A program made the position numbers and the translations under genes. Source: JAGMDK01 sp023128695 (GTDB lineage Bacteria > Planctomycetota > Phycisphaerae > UBA1845 > Fen-1342). Taken from it: a DNA stretch of 16,842 bases. Location of the stretch: positions 1 through 16,842 of the forward strand of contig DAOVQG010000061.1 in NCBI GenBank assembly GCA_030628805.1, written 5' to 3'. Shown here piece by piece: positions 6,312 to 12,584 of the stretch (its first letter is position 1; every line of letters begins with the position of its first letter). The notes under the pieces were generated by a model. It did no database searches, was not told where the DNA came from, and saw only the letters and a program-made list of their open reading frames with translations.

Positions 6312-7200
6312 GTACCCGCCGCAGGTGGCCGGCCTGGGCTTCCAGCAATCGGACGGCCTCGTCACGCTCGACTCGCAGACGCTGCATCACGACGGCGGTC
6401 TTGACGTGCCAGTCGGCTCGTTCGAGCAGGTCGCGGGCCGCCGCGCGCTCCAATCCCGTGGCGGCCATCGTTGTGCGAATGGCGCGATCAACCAGCTTGG
6501 CACACCCGCGGGCGTTCACGTCCACCATGAGGTTGCCGTAGACCTTGCCGAGTTGCACCATCGTCAGCGTGCTGACCAGGTTGAGAACCATCTTGGTTGC
6601 CAGGCCGGCTTTGAGCCGCGTTGAGCCGCTGATCACCTCCGGCCCGGTCAGCACGCGAATCGACACGTCGGCCTCGTCGGACACCTCCTCCTCCGGCACG
6701 CACGCCAGAAACACGGTCCGCGCCCCCCGCTCACGCCCACGACGCAGGGCTCCATGAACAAACGGCGTCGTCCCGCCGGTGGCGATGCCGAGCACGGTGT
6801 CGTGGGGGCCCGCCGCGAGCCGGTCGATCTCGGCCGCGCCATATTCCGGATCGTCTTCGCGATGCTCGGCACTTTTCTTCAAAGCGGAGTCGCCGCCGGC
6901 GATGAGGCCCTGCACGGTCCGCGGGTCGCAGAGGAAGGAGGGGGGACATTCGGCGGCGTCGAGCACCCCCAGCCGGCCGCTGGTCCCGGCGCCGACGTAG
7001 ATCAGCCGCCCGCCGCGCCGGAGCCCCGCGCTCACAAGCCGGATGGCGGCGACGATCTCATCCTTCGCACCCGCGACCGCCTGGGCCACGCAACGATCCT
7101 CGGCATTCATCACATCGAAGGCTAGTTCGAGCGGCAGGGCGTCGAGCTCGGCCGAGTCCGGGTTGGGCTGCTCAGTCAACAGGTGTCCGCGATCGCTCAT
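6280..7200 (-). CDS. murQ: N-acetylmuramic acid 6-phosphate etherase MurQ
   Basis: MurQ cleaves the lactyl ether of MurNAc 6-phosphate to give GlcNAc 6-phosphate and D-lactate, in cell-wall sugar recovery. The 306-residue product has the SIS-domain signature GGRLIYVGAGTSGRLGVLDA with Glu84 in AAECPP (the place of catalytic Glu83 in E. coli MurQ), a second acidic patch AEHRED (112-116), then GIATGGTTPFVHGAL, GSTRLKAGLATKMVLN and GKVYGNLMVDV. The ATG at 7200 is chosen because LLTEQ near the N-terminus is the family's normal beginning, while sequence further up is repeat DNA; no clear ribosome site precedes it. The last residues (ERVAPASSR) and the TGA stop are encoded by the adjacent hairpin repeat. 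No murNAc transporter or kinase gene is nearby. Confidence 0.93.
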   Translation of the reverse strand: MSDRGHLLTEQPNPDSAELDALPLELAFDVMNAEDRCVAQAVAGAKDEIVAAIRLVSAGLRRGGRLIYVGAGTSGRLGVLDAAECPPSFLCDPRTVQGLIAGGDSALKKSAEHREDDPEYGAAEIDRLAAGPHDTVLGIATGGTTPFVHGALRRGRERGARTVFLACVPEEEVSDEADVSIRVLTGPEVISGSTRLKAGLATKMVLNLVSTLTMVQLGKVYGNLMVDVNARGCAKLVDRAIRTTMAATGLERAAARDLLERADWHVKTAVVMQRLRVERDEAVRLLEAQAGHLRRVLERVAPASSR

Positions 7201-7258
7201 GACGTACAGGTTAACGCCTTGGGCAAGACTCCGGAACACGGGATTGAACGTCAACATA

Positions 7259-7325
7259 GTAGGTGGGGCGGGCCTCTGTGCCCGCCAGTACGGACCGATG
7301 GCGGCCGCGGAGGGCCGCCCCACCG
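7259..7325. repeat. Inverted pair of GC-rich REP-like hairpins
   Basis: The first unit has a GTAGGTGG head and arms GGCGGGC (7267-7273) and GCCCGCC (7280-7286). The second lies in inverse orientation with arms GGCGGCC (7300-7306) and GGCCGCC (7313-7319), followed by CCACC, the complement of the head. Two REP units facing each other resemble the BIMEs of enterobacteria. The pair sits between the divergent murQ and the small gene at 7440. Confidence 0.7.
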
Positions 7326-7350
7326 GTTTACCCACTTTTCTGACGCCCAC
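7316..7350. repeat. Dispersed repeat segment, copy 2
   Basis: It matches positions 1-39 of the window with a few substitutions. It abuts and shares its first bases with the second hairpin of the inverted pair, and so appears to be that element's conserved flank. Confidence 0.75.
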
Positions 7351-7364
7351 CCGAACACGGCTCC

Positions 7365-7380
7365 AAGGCTTTGCAGCCTT
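7365..7380. promoter_or_regulatory. Small hairpin upstream of the 47-residue gene
   Basis: Arms AAGGCT (7365-7370) and AGCCTT (7375-7380) surround TTGC. A weak promoter-like pair overlaps it, TTGCAG (7371-7376) and TATCAT (7392-7397), with a short 15-base spacer. Operator or chance structure cannot be decided. Confidence 0.25.
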
Positions 7381-7439
7381 AACCGTTCGGGTATCATTAA
7401 AGACGTTAGGCTTGGCCGGTTGAGAGAGGTGCGCATGCC

Positions 7440-7583
7440 ATGAGTGAGAATTTTACGATCGATTTCGGCGGTTCCCTGGGCGGCTTCCTGTCATCGCTGT
7501 TCGGCTTCATCAACGAGTTGCTCCGCAACATCTTTGACGCCCTCGCAGGCTTCATTGACGGAATTAATATCACCGTCTCCTAA
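7440..7583 (+). CDS. Small amphipathic protein, 47 residues
   Basis: ATG at 7440 follows a good ribosome site, GAGAGAGG (7422-7429), at ten bases. The product begins MSENFTIDFGGSLGG and continues FLSSLFGFINELLRN and IFDALAGFIDGINITVS. The middle 30 residues place Leu, Phe and Ile every three to four positions with Asn, Glu, Arg and Asp between them, so a single amphipathic helix is expected. There is no signal peptide, no Cys and no known domain. It is convergent with the lipoprotein gene 79 bases away and has no partner on its own strand. It could be a membrane-surface binding peptide, a toxin or bacteriocin-like peptide, or a chance reading frame; the ribosome site and clean composition favour a real gene. 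Confidence 0.5.
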   Translation: MSENFTIDFGGSLGGFLSSLFGFINELLRNIFDALAGFIDGINITVS

Positions 7584-7662
7584 GCCGGGAAGACCTGAGA
7601 CGCTTTGTCCACGACGGGACCGGCGGAGAATCGTGCACCACGCGGGCCGCCGACCGGCTCGG

Positions 7663-8916
7663 TCAGCGCACCAGCCACACGAGATGCCCGTTGACCTTGT
7701 ATTCCGTGCTGATCTCGCCCGAACGCATGTCGAAGTGCCAGGCGCGGTCAGTATCAGCGGCACTGGCGGTCGAAGTCCAGTAAGTCCCCGTGTAGCTCAC
7801 GCCGAGGAAGGGATGAGTGTCGGCCAGGGCCGGCTGGTGATGAGCAAAGTTGGACAGGCTGAAGAACTCCTTGCGATTGGGCACCCGCCAATCTGAATAC
7901 GTGGCGGTATAGTTCTCGCACTCGAAGTGGCCGGGATCGTCGTTGAACCGGTCGGCGACGACCAGAGCCCCCCGCCAATCCTCCAGGCTGAGCGTCGCGG
8001 CATCCTGGAGCCACATCAGCCCGGTCAGGTTGTCCGTGATCGTGCCGTCGCCGTTGTCCGTGAAACGCGGAATCGGCCAAGCGATGCCCATCTGAAGACC
8101 GCCGTCATCGCCGGCGGCGTAGCGGGTGGTCTGCCCGGTCTTCCAGATTTCCGTGGAGTTGCCGTCGGTTGTGCCGCGGACCGGCCAGACGCTGGTGATC
8201 GCGGGGGCGGTAGCCTTGTTGCCCAGCCGCGAGACGGAGCCGTCATCCATGTTGACCGTGTATGCGAAGGTAGTGATCGTGTCCGGGTCGGTTGTCGAGG
8301 TCCAGTAGTCATTCTCCTCGACCCGCAGAAAGCCCACACTCAGCAGCCAGACATACTGCTCGGCCTGACCGGCGTTGACGAGACTCTCCAGCTCATTCAC
8401 GTTCGGCAAGCGCCAATCGCCATAGCCCGCAGCGCAGGCGGAAAGCGTGCCGTCGTTGATCTGGGCGATGAACGTCAGCGCGGCCTGCCACGGCACCCAG
8501 CCTTCGGCCCAGCCGTCCCTTTCCCATTCCTCGTAGTTGTGAATCAGGCAGCTCGCGTCCCGCAGCCACATCAGTCCGGTGAGCTGATCGGTGATCGTCC
8601 CGTCGCCGTTGTCCACGAAGCGTGCGGCGGCGGCTAGGCTCTCACCCTTCTGCAAGTCGCCGTCATCGCCGGCGGCGTAACTGGTGGTCTGGCCAGTGGC
8701 AGCGAGGTCGACGACACTGGCGGCGCTTGCCGTGCTCGTTCCGGTTGATCCTGTGGTTTCGTCGCCGGTGGTGGCCCCCGTGGTCCCCGATGTTCCGGAT
8801 GATACGCTGCTGCTACTGCTGGTTCCGACGCCGGGACACCCGCCTACCAAACTTGCCGCCAGGATAGTCGCCAGCGTAACAAGCACGACCCCAGTCGTTT
8901 TTTGCGAATTCATCAT
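7663..8916 (-). CDS. Lipoprotein with two DUF1566 (Lcl-type) domains
   Basis: This is a predicted surface or periplasmic lipoprotein of about 417 residues. It opens with a lipoprotein signal peptide ending in the lipobox LVGGC (Cys27), then a Ser/Thr/Gly-rich linker. Two homologous units follow, each beginning TGQTTxYAAGDDG and RFxDNGDGTITDxLTGLMWLxDA, passing through DWR(L/V)PN and ending YWTST and VWxVR. That is the DUF1566 pattern, found in proteins of largely unknown role and in some adhesins. Start: ATG at 8916 (or 8913), set by AAGGAG (8922-8927) just upstream; the GTG at 8931 lies before that site. The two units are diverged, so the duplication is old. It is convergent with the small gene at 7440. 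Confidence 0.85.
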   Translation of the reverse strand: MMNSQKTTGVVLVTLATILAASLVGGCPGVGTSSSSSVSSGTSGTTGATTGDETTGSTGTSTASAASVVDLAATGQTTSYAAGDDGDLQKGESLAAAARFVDNGDGTITDQLTGLMWLRDASCLIHNYEEWERDGWAEGWVPWQAALTFIAQINDGTLSACAAGYGDWRLPNVNELESLVNAGQAEQYVWLLSVGFLRVEENDYWTSTTDPDTITTFAYTVNMDDGSVSRLGNKATAPAITSVWPVRGTTDGNSTEIWKTGQTTRYAAGDDGGLQMGIAWPIPRFTDNGDGTITDNLTGLMWLQDAATLSLEDWRGALVVADRFNDDPGHFECENYTATYSDWRVPNRKEFFSLSNFAHHQPALADTHPFLGVSYTGTYWTSTASAADTDRAWHFDMRSGEISTEYKVNGHLVWLVR

Positions 8917-9021
8917 CAACACTCCTTTCACGGGATCGCGAAGTCCTGATGAACTATCGGACGGTGGGTTGCATGAACTGAAGGTCGAGTAGGGTAAGAG
9001 GAGTGAGGGGTGAGGGGTGAC

Positions 9022-9065
9022 GGGTGCCCCACGTTCTCCGAACGTGGGTTCACGATTTTCTTCGC
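9022..9065 (+). repeat. REP at the 3' side of the RAYT gene
   Basis: Arms CCCACGTTC (9028-9036) and GAACGTGGG (9040-9048) surround TCC, preceded by GGGTGC and followed by CACGATTTTCTTCGC. It is the inverted counterpart of the copies at 9706-9854, so the transposase gene sits between outward-pointing repeat heads. A G-rich run built on GTGAGGGG (9003-9020) precedes it. Confidence 0.88.
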
Positions 9066-9093
9066 TCAGCGAATCGGCGTACCCACTCAGTGC

Positions 9094-9675
9094 TCACCAG
9101 AGAATCGGCCACTGCCCATCCCAATCCATGGCAAGCACGGATCGATCCTGCATTTCGTAGAAGCGGTAGCTGCTCCAAGGCCACTGTTCCGGAAGGTCGA
9201 CCAGCTCACGCGTGATCGGGTTTCGGTGGCAATAATCCAATTTCTCCAGCAAGGTCTTGAGACGATAAACGTTGAAGTCGTAGCCACGCTTGTTCCAGAT
9301 GGAGTGCCGGCCGTATTCACCGTGTGCCCAGCGATTGAGTGGGTCGGACCAGAGTCGATGGTGCCGCCGCCATAGATCGCGCAACGCTTCCTTTCCATAG
9401 TGCGTGACGTATCTTTTGAAGGCGTGGAGGAGAACCGAGATCCGCGTCGGCTCGGCGGCGCCGCGTCGATGTGGATAGATCAGCACGTGTATGTGCTCTG
9501 GCATGATGACGTAGCCGACCAGACAGACGCCGAACTCACGTTGCAAACGCTGCAAGCCATCGATGACGACCTGCTTGAGCGCATCGTTCCAGAAGAAGGT
9601 CAGGCGGCGGAAGCAGGAAAGCGTCCAGAAGTGGACATGGCCCGGCACGTCGTAACGTTTGAGGTCCAGAGGCAT
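9094..9675 (-). CDS. REP-associated tyrosine transposase (RAYT, Y1/HUH family)
   Basis: This is a single-strand DNA nuclease of the IS200-like Y1 superfamily, of the domesticated type linked to REP repeats. It has 193 residues. It begins with the family-typical RYDVPGHVHFWTLSCFRR, carries the metal-binding HUH motif as HIH at residues 61-63 (VIMPEHIHVLI), and has Tyr148 in LDYCHRNP as the likely nucleophile. It ends with the usual LPEQWPWSSYRFYE. All core motifs are present, so it may be active. No accessory TnpB or conventional transposon ends are seen. Instead, inverted copies of one hairpin repeat flank it, the REPtron arrangement. The ATG at 9675 lacks a strong ribosome site, consistent with low expression. 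Confidence 0.92.
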   Translation of the reverse strand: MPLDLKRYDVPGHVHFWTLSCFRRLTFFWNDALKQVVIDGLQRLQREFGVCLVGYVIMPEHIHVLIYPHRRGAAEPTRISVLLHAFKRYVTHYGKEALRDLWRRHHRLWSDPLNRWAHGEYGRHSIWNKRGYDFNVYRLKTLLEKLDYCHRNPITRELVDLPEQWPWSSYRFYEMQDRSVLAMDWDGQWPILW

Positions 9676-9705
9676 GTCGGCATTCTATCCACTTCGTTTC
9701 CGGGC

Positions 9706-9854
9706 CTGTAGACGAAGAAAATCGAGAACCCACGTTCGGGGAACGTGGGCCACCCATCTGTAGGCGAAGAAAATCGAGAACCCACGTTCGGAGAACGTGG
9801 GGCACCCATGTCAAAGAAAATCGAGAACCCACGTTCGGGGAACGTGGGGCACCC
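9706..9854 (-). repeat. Three tandem REPs at the 5' side of the RAYT gene
   Basis: Hairpins with arms CCCACGTTC and GAACGTGGG are centred at 9729-9749, 9781-9801 and 9828-9848, each next to GAAGAAAATCGAGAA on one side and CACCC on the other. On the minus strand each reads GGGTGG or GGGTGC, then the hairpin. The third copy ends five bases from the stop of the ABC transporter gene, so it may also serve as that gene's transcript end. Confidence 0.9.
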
Positions 9855-9858
9855 ATGC

Positions 9859-12054
9859 TCATTTTGCGAACTGCGTCTTGACGAGGTTCTCGTAGAAGGG
9901 GCAAGACGAGAGCAAGTCCTTATGCCGGCCGACGCCGACGAGGCGGCCTTCGTTCAGGACGAAGATAAGATCGGCTCTGGCGATGGTGCTGAAGCGGTGG
10001 GCGATGATGATCGTCGTCCGGTCGCGGGTCACGTCCTCCAACGCCTCCTGAATCTTGCGCTCCGACTCGGCGTCCACCTGGCTGGTGGCCTCGTCCAGGA
10101 TCAGGATCGGCGGGTCGCGCAGGATGGCCCGGGCCAGGACGATGCGCTGCCGCTGACCGCCGGAGAGCGTGCGGGCGTTGATGCGGGCGTCATAGCCGGT
10201 GGTAGTCTCGCCGTTGTGCTCCACCCGCAGGTCGGTGACGAATTCCTCGACGTGGGCCAGGCGCGCGGCTCGGCGGATGTCTTCCTCGCTGACGCCGTCG
10301 GCACCGTAGGCGATGTTGCCGCGGACGGTGTCGGAGAAGATCACGGCCTCCTGTGTTACCAAGCCGATCTGCGCACGCAGGGACGCGAGCGACACGTCGG
10401 CGATGTTCCGGCCGTCGATGAGAATCCGCCCCCGGCTCGGCTCGAAGAAGCGCAGCAGCAGCGAGACCAGCGTCGTTTTACCGGAGCCGTTCGGCCCCAC
10501 CAGGGCGATGATCCGACCCTTATCGATCCGCAGGTTGATCCCATCCAGCACCGCCTGGTCCGGGTTGGTCGCGTAACTGAACGCGACGTCGCGGAACTCA
10601 ATGCCCTCACGCAACGGCGGCAGTTCCGCGGTCGAGGTCGGCGTCACGGCCGGTTCCTCGGTCGGCAGATCGATGATGTCGAACAGTCGGCGGGCCGAGA
10701 CCTCGGCGGCCTGGAGCCGGTTGTACACATTCCCCATCTTGCGGAGCGGGTCGAAAATGCCGCCCAGGCAGATGACTGCTCCGAAGAACAAGTGCGGCTC
10801 GAGCTCGCGATTGAAGACCCGCATGCCACCGTAGAGGATGAACGCCGAGATCGCGAGCGAGGCGAGCGTTTCGAGGGCGGGCCGGCTGGCGGCGTCAACC
10901 AGCTCGATGTGCGTCTGGGCCCGGGTCAGCTCGCGGCCTTCGGCTTGAAACCGTCCGCTCTCGGCGGCTTGCATGTTGAAGGCCTTCACGACGCGGATGC
11001 CGGTGAGCCGTTCGCCAAGATGATCGAGCAGGCGGCCCCAGGACTGCGACGCGCGGCGTTGGGCGCGTTTGACCAGCTTCCCGAAGACGCGAATGACGAG
11101 GACTCCGATCGGCAAGCCGACGAGGCCGATGAGCAGCATGTGCCAATCGATCAGGAGGGTGAGGGTGAGCACGCCGACGGCCTTGAGCGGCTCGCGGACG
11201 ACCTTGCCGAAGAGCGTCTTGACGCCGACCTCGACCTTGCTTATGTCCGTCGCGAAGCGGGCCAGCGTGTCGCCGGGGGGCTGGGTGCTGTGCCACTGTA
11301 CGGGGAGGCGCAAGGCGTGATCGGCCAGCGCGGTGCGGACGTCGTGCATGGCCCGCTGTACGGCGATGGCGACCAGGCCCTCGTTGACGAAGCGACAGAC
11401 GGCCCCCAGCAACGTTATTACGATCACCGCCGCCATGACGATTACCAGAGTGTGGAAACGATCCTGGGAGGTATTGCCGGCGGGCAAGAGTTGGGCCCCG
11501 CTGTGGACGATCGGCCACCACCGACGTTGAGGCTTGAGTTCGAGCGTCACTTCGCGCCGGCCGATTGCGGGAAGAACGTAGCGTCCGGCCCCCGTGCCGG
11601 ACGAAGGTGCGGCGTCCGGGCCGAGAACACTGACGCGCTCCAGGTGTTCCCCAGGATGATTGGCGATTTCGCCGGCCAGATCGTAGGAGTAGGAGCTGTC
11701 TGTCTGGCCGGGGATGGCGACGATGCGGTCGCCGTCCCGCAACTCGTCCGCATTGAGCCCGGCGAGGCGGACATGTTCGAGCTTGAGGCCACGAAAATCG
11801 TTGGGCACGTCGGCGGTGATGACGACCCCGAGGCGGCGTTCGGTCTCGGAGCGGTGCAGCCAATCGCCGAGGGTTTCGTGCTCGGCGAAGATGATCTTTA
11901 AGACCGGGATGATGCTGGAGACGCCGAAGGTGTAAAAGGCACTGACGCCGACGGCGGCGAGCAGCCCGATAACAAGAGCTCGACGGTGCGGGCGCAAATA
12001 GCCGGTCGCCCGGCGAAAACTCGGCAGCCAGCGGTCGTCACGCTTGGTATTCAT
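9859..12054 (-). CDS. ABC exporter with fused permease and ATPase (MsbA-like)
   Basis: This is a half-size ABC exporter of 731 residues, probably acting as a homodimer to export lipid or another hydrophobic substrate. A membrane helix at about 26-50 is followed by an unusual insert of about 150 residues and five further membrane segments (about 203-430). The ATPase domain has Walker A GPNGSGKT (520-527), Q-loop Gln568 (VTQEA), signature LSGGQ (630-634), Walker B ILILDEATS (about 650-657) and H-loop His686, all intact. Within the insert, residues 95-175 resemble a PDZ domain (AGLNADELRDGDRIVAIPG, later REVTLELKP). A GTAG-headed repeat encodes residues 151-160 inside it. The usual MsbA length is about 580, so the insert explains the extra size. 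The start at 12054 lacks a clear ribosome site. Confidence 0.9.
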   Translation of the reverse strand: MNTKRDDRWLPSFRRATGYLRPHRRALVIGLLAAVGVSAFYTFGVSSIIPVLKIIFAEHETLGDWLHRSETERRLGVVITADVPNDFRGLKLEHVRLAGLNADELRDGDRIVAIPGQTDSSYSYDLAGEIANHPGEHLERVSVLGPDAAPSSGTGAGRYVLPAIGRREVTLELKPQRRWWPIVHSGAQLLPAGNTSQDRFHTLVIVMAAVIVITLLGAVCRFVNEGLVAIAVQRAMHDVRTALADHALRLPVQWHSTQPPGDTLARFATDISKVEVGVKTLFGKVVREPLKAVGVLTLTLLIDWHMLLIGLVGLPIGVLVIRVFGKLVKRAQRRASQSWGRLLDHLGERLTGIRVVKAFNMQAAESGRFQAEGRELTRAQTHIELVDAASRPALETLASLAISAFILYGGMRVFNRELEPHLFFGAVICLGGIFDPLRKMGNVYNRLQAAEVSARRLFDIIDLPTEEPAVTPTSTAELPPLREGIEFRDVAFSYATNPDQAVLDGINLRIDKGRIIALVGPNGSGKTTLVSLLLRFFEPSRGRILIDGRNIADVSLASLRAQIGLVTQEAVIFSDTVRGNIAYGADGVSEEDIRRAARLAHVEEFVTDLRVEHNGETTTGYDARINARTLSGGQRQRIVLARAILRDPPILILDEATSQVDAESERKIQEALEDVTRDRTTIIIAHRFSTIARADLIFVLNEGRLVGVGRHKDLLSSCPFYENLVKTQFAK
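11578..11603 (+). repeat. GTAG-headed REP inside the ABC exporter gene
   Basis: GTAG is followed by perfect arms CGTCCGGC and GCCGGACG. It is antisense to the gene, whose minus-strand reading gives SSGTGAGRY in the presumed loop between the last two strands of the PDZ-like insert. Confidence 0.88.
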
Positions 12055-12159
12055 CGTGGGACGATATCATAGCGATCTTTGTCGCCTGCGCTTACCACAC
12101 AACAGGTATAGAAATCCTGGTCGCGGTAGGATCCCGGGTTGCCCCGGGGCCCCCGCACA

Positions 12160-12193
12160 GATCCGTACGGGCGGAATTACCGCATACGACTCC
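12160..12193 (-). ncRNA. Group II intron domain V-like hairpin
   Basis: A 34-base stretch on the minus strand starts GAGTCGTATGCGG, turns at TAATT and returns CCGCCCGTACGGATC. This follows the pattern of domain V (GAGCCGTATGCGG, a small loop, CCGCACGTACGG, TTC). The catalytic AGC triad near the 5' end appears as AGT, suggesting the ribozyme is dead. It overlaps the maturase stop codon. Confidence 0.55.
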
Positions 12194-12378
12194 TACTTCG
12201 GGTGCTTGGCGTAGAATCGCTCGTTGGGATACGGGTGCGGTATCCGGGCACTGGGAATCCATTTGTCGACGAGTGGGCCGAATCGCTTCCACGGAAATCG
12301 ATGCTTGTGGCTCCGGCGTCGCAACGCAAAGAGCCAGTGACCTATCGACTGCGTGCGGAACGCCTTCACGCTGGCCAT
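12193..12378 (-). pseudogene. C-terminal fragment of group II intron maturase
   Basis: Sixty-one codons remain, including FRTQSIGHWLFALRRRSHKH, then WKRFGPLVDKW and HPYPNERFYAKHPK before the TAG stop. This is the characteristic end of intron-encoded reverse transcriptase/maturases (ALRRRSQ, then a Trp-rich helix and a short PRI.HP.P tail). None of the reverse transcriptase domain (no YADD) is present anywhere in the gap, so it is a remnant after a large internal deletion. Confidence 0.7.
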
Positions 12379-12482
12379 TCTGCGTTTTCCCCTGTCAACG
12401 CTTCAGCGGCAACCTCACGATCGACGCCACATGACTCGGGGCCGGAATGGCTGGCTGGGCCTTTTCCGTGCGACTCTTTCAT
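12366..12482 (-). pseudogene. Leader reading frame of the decayed group II intron
   Basis: A 38-codon frame from ATG at 12482 reads MKESHGKGPASHSGPESCG and ends EALTGENAEWPA before TGA. Frames of the form MKES.G.G.A.H.GPESC....EALTG are, from memory, commonly found ahead of group II intron reverse transcriptases. It overlaps the maturase fragment in a different frame, marking the deletion junction near 12375. Confidence 0.55.
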
Positions 12483-12584
12483 TCGCTTCCCCTTGCCGGT
12501 TTTAACCGGCGCATCTAACAGTTCAGCCGTTTGCAGCGGTCGCAGGCGGTAGTGGCGGGAGGTGGCCGGTTTGGAGGTAGGTTT

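Larger units (their letters stand above)
12118..12510 (-). mobile_element. Decayed group II intron, reverse transcriptase core deleted
   Basis: On the minus strand the region keeps, in order, a hairpin with arms GCCGGTT and AACCGGC (12495-12510), the short leader reading frame found ahead of many bacterial group II intron proteins, the last 60 or so residues of the maturase, a domain V-like hairpin and a GC-rich 3' tail ending CCTACCGCGACC. Nearly the whole reverse transcriptase is missing, so the element cannot move by itself. It occupies most of the 530-base gap between the ABC gene and the iron-sulfur gene. Boundaries are approximate. Confidence 0.65.

Noticed and set aside
7201..7350. N-terminal extension of MurQ by 50 residues
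   Set aside because: Much of it is encoded by the inverted repeat pair, and MurQ proteins normally begin just before the LLTEQ motif.
7652..7664. Terminator hairpin between the small gene and the lipoprotein gene (arms GACCG and CGGTC)
   Set aside because: The stem is only five base pairs, there is no T run on either strand, and it overlaps the lipoprotein stop codon, so it is too weak to call.
9745..11901. Very long open frame on + (about 718 codons) opposite the ABC exporter
   Set aside because: It is antisense to a gene with every ABC motif intact. Its composition (Asp, Gly, Arg, Ala rich, no domain) is that of a GC-rich shadow frame.
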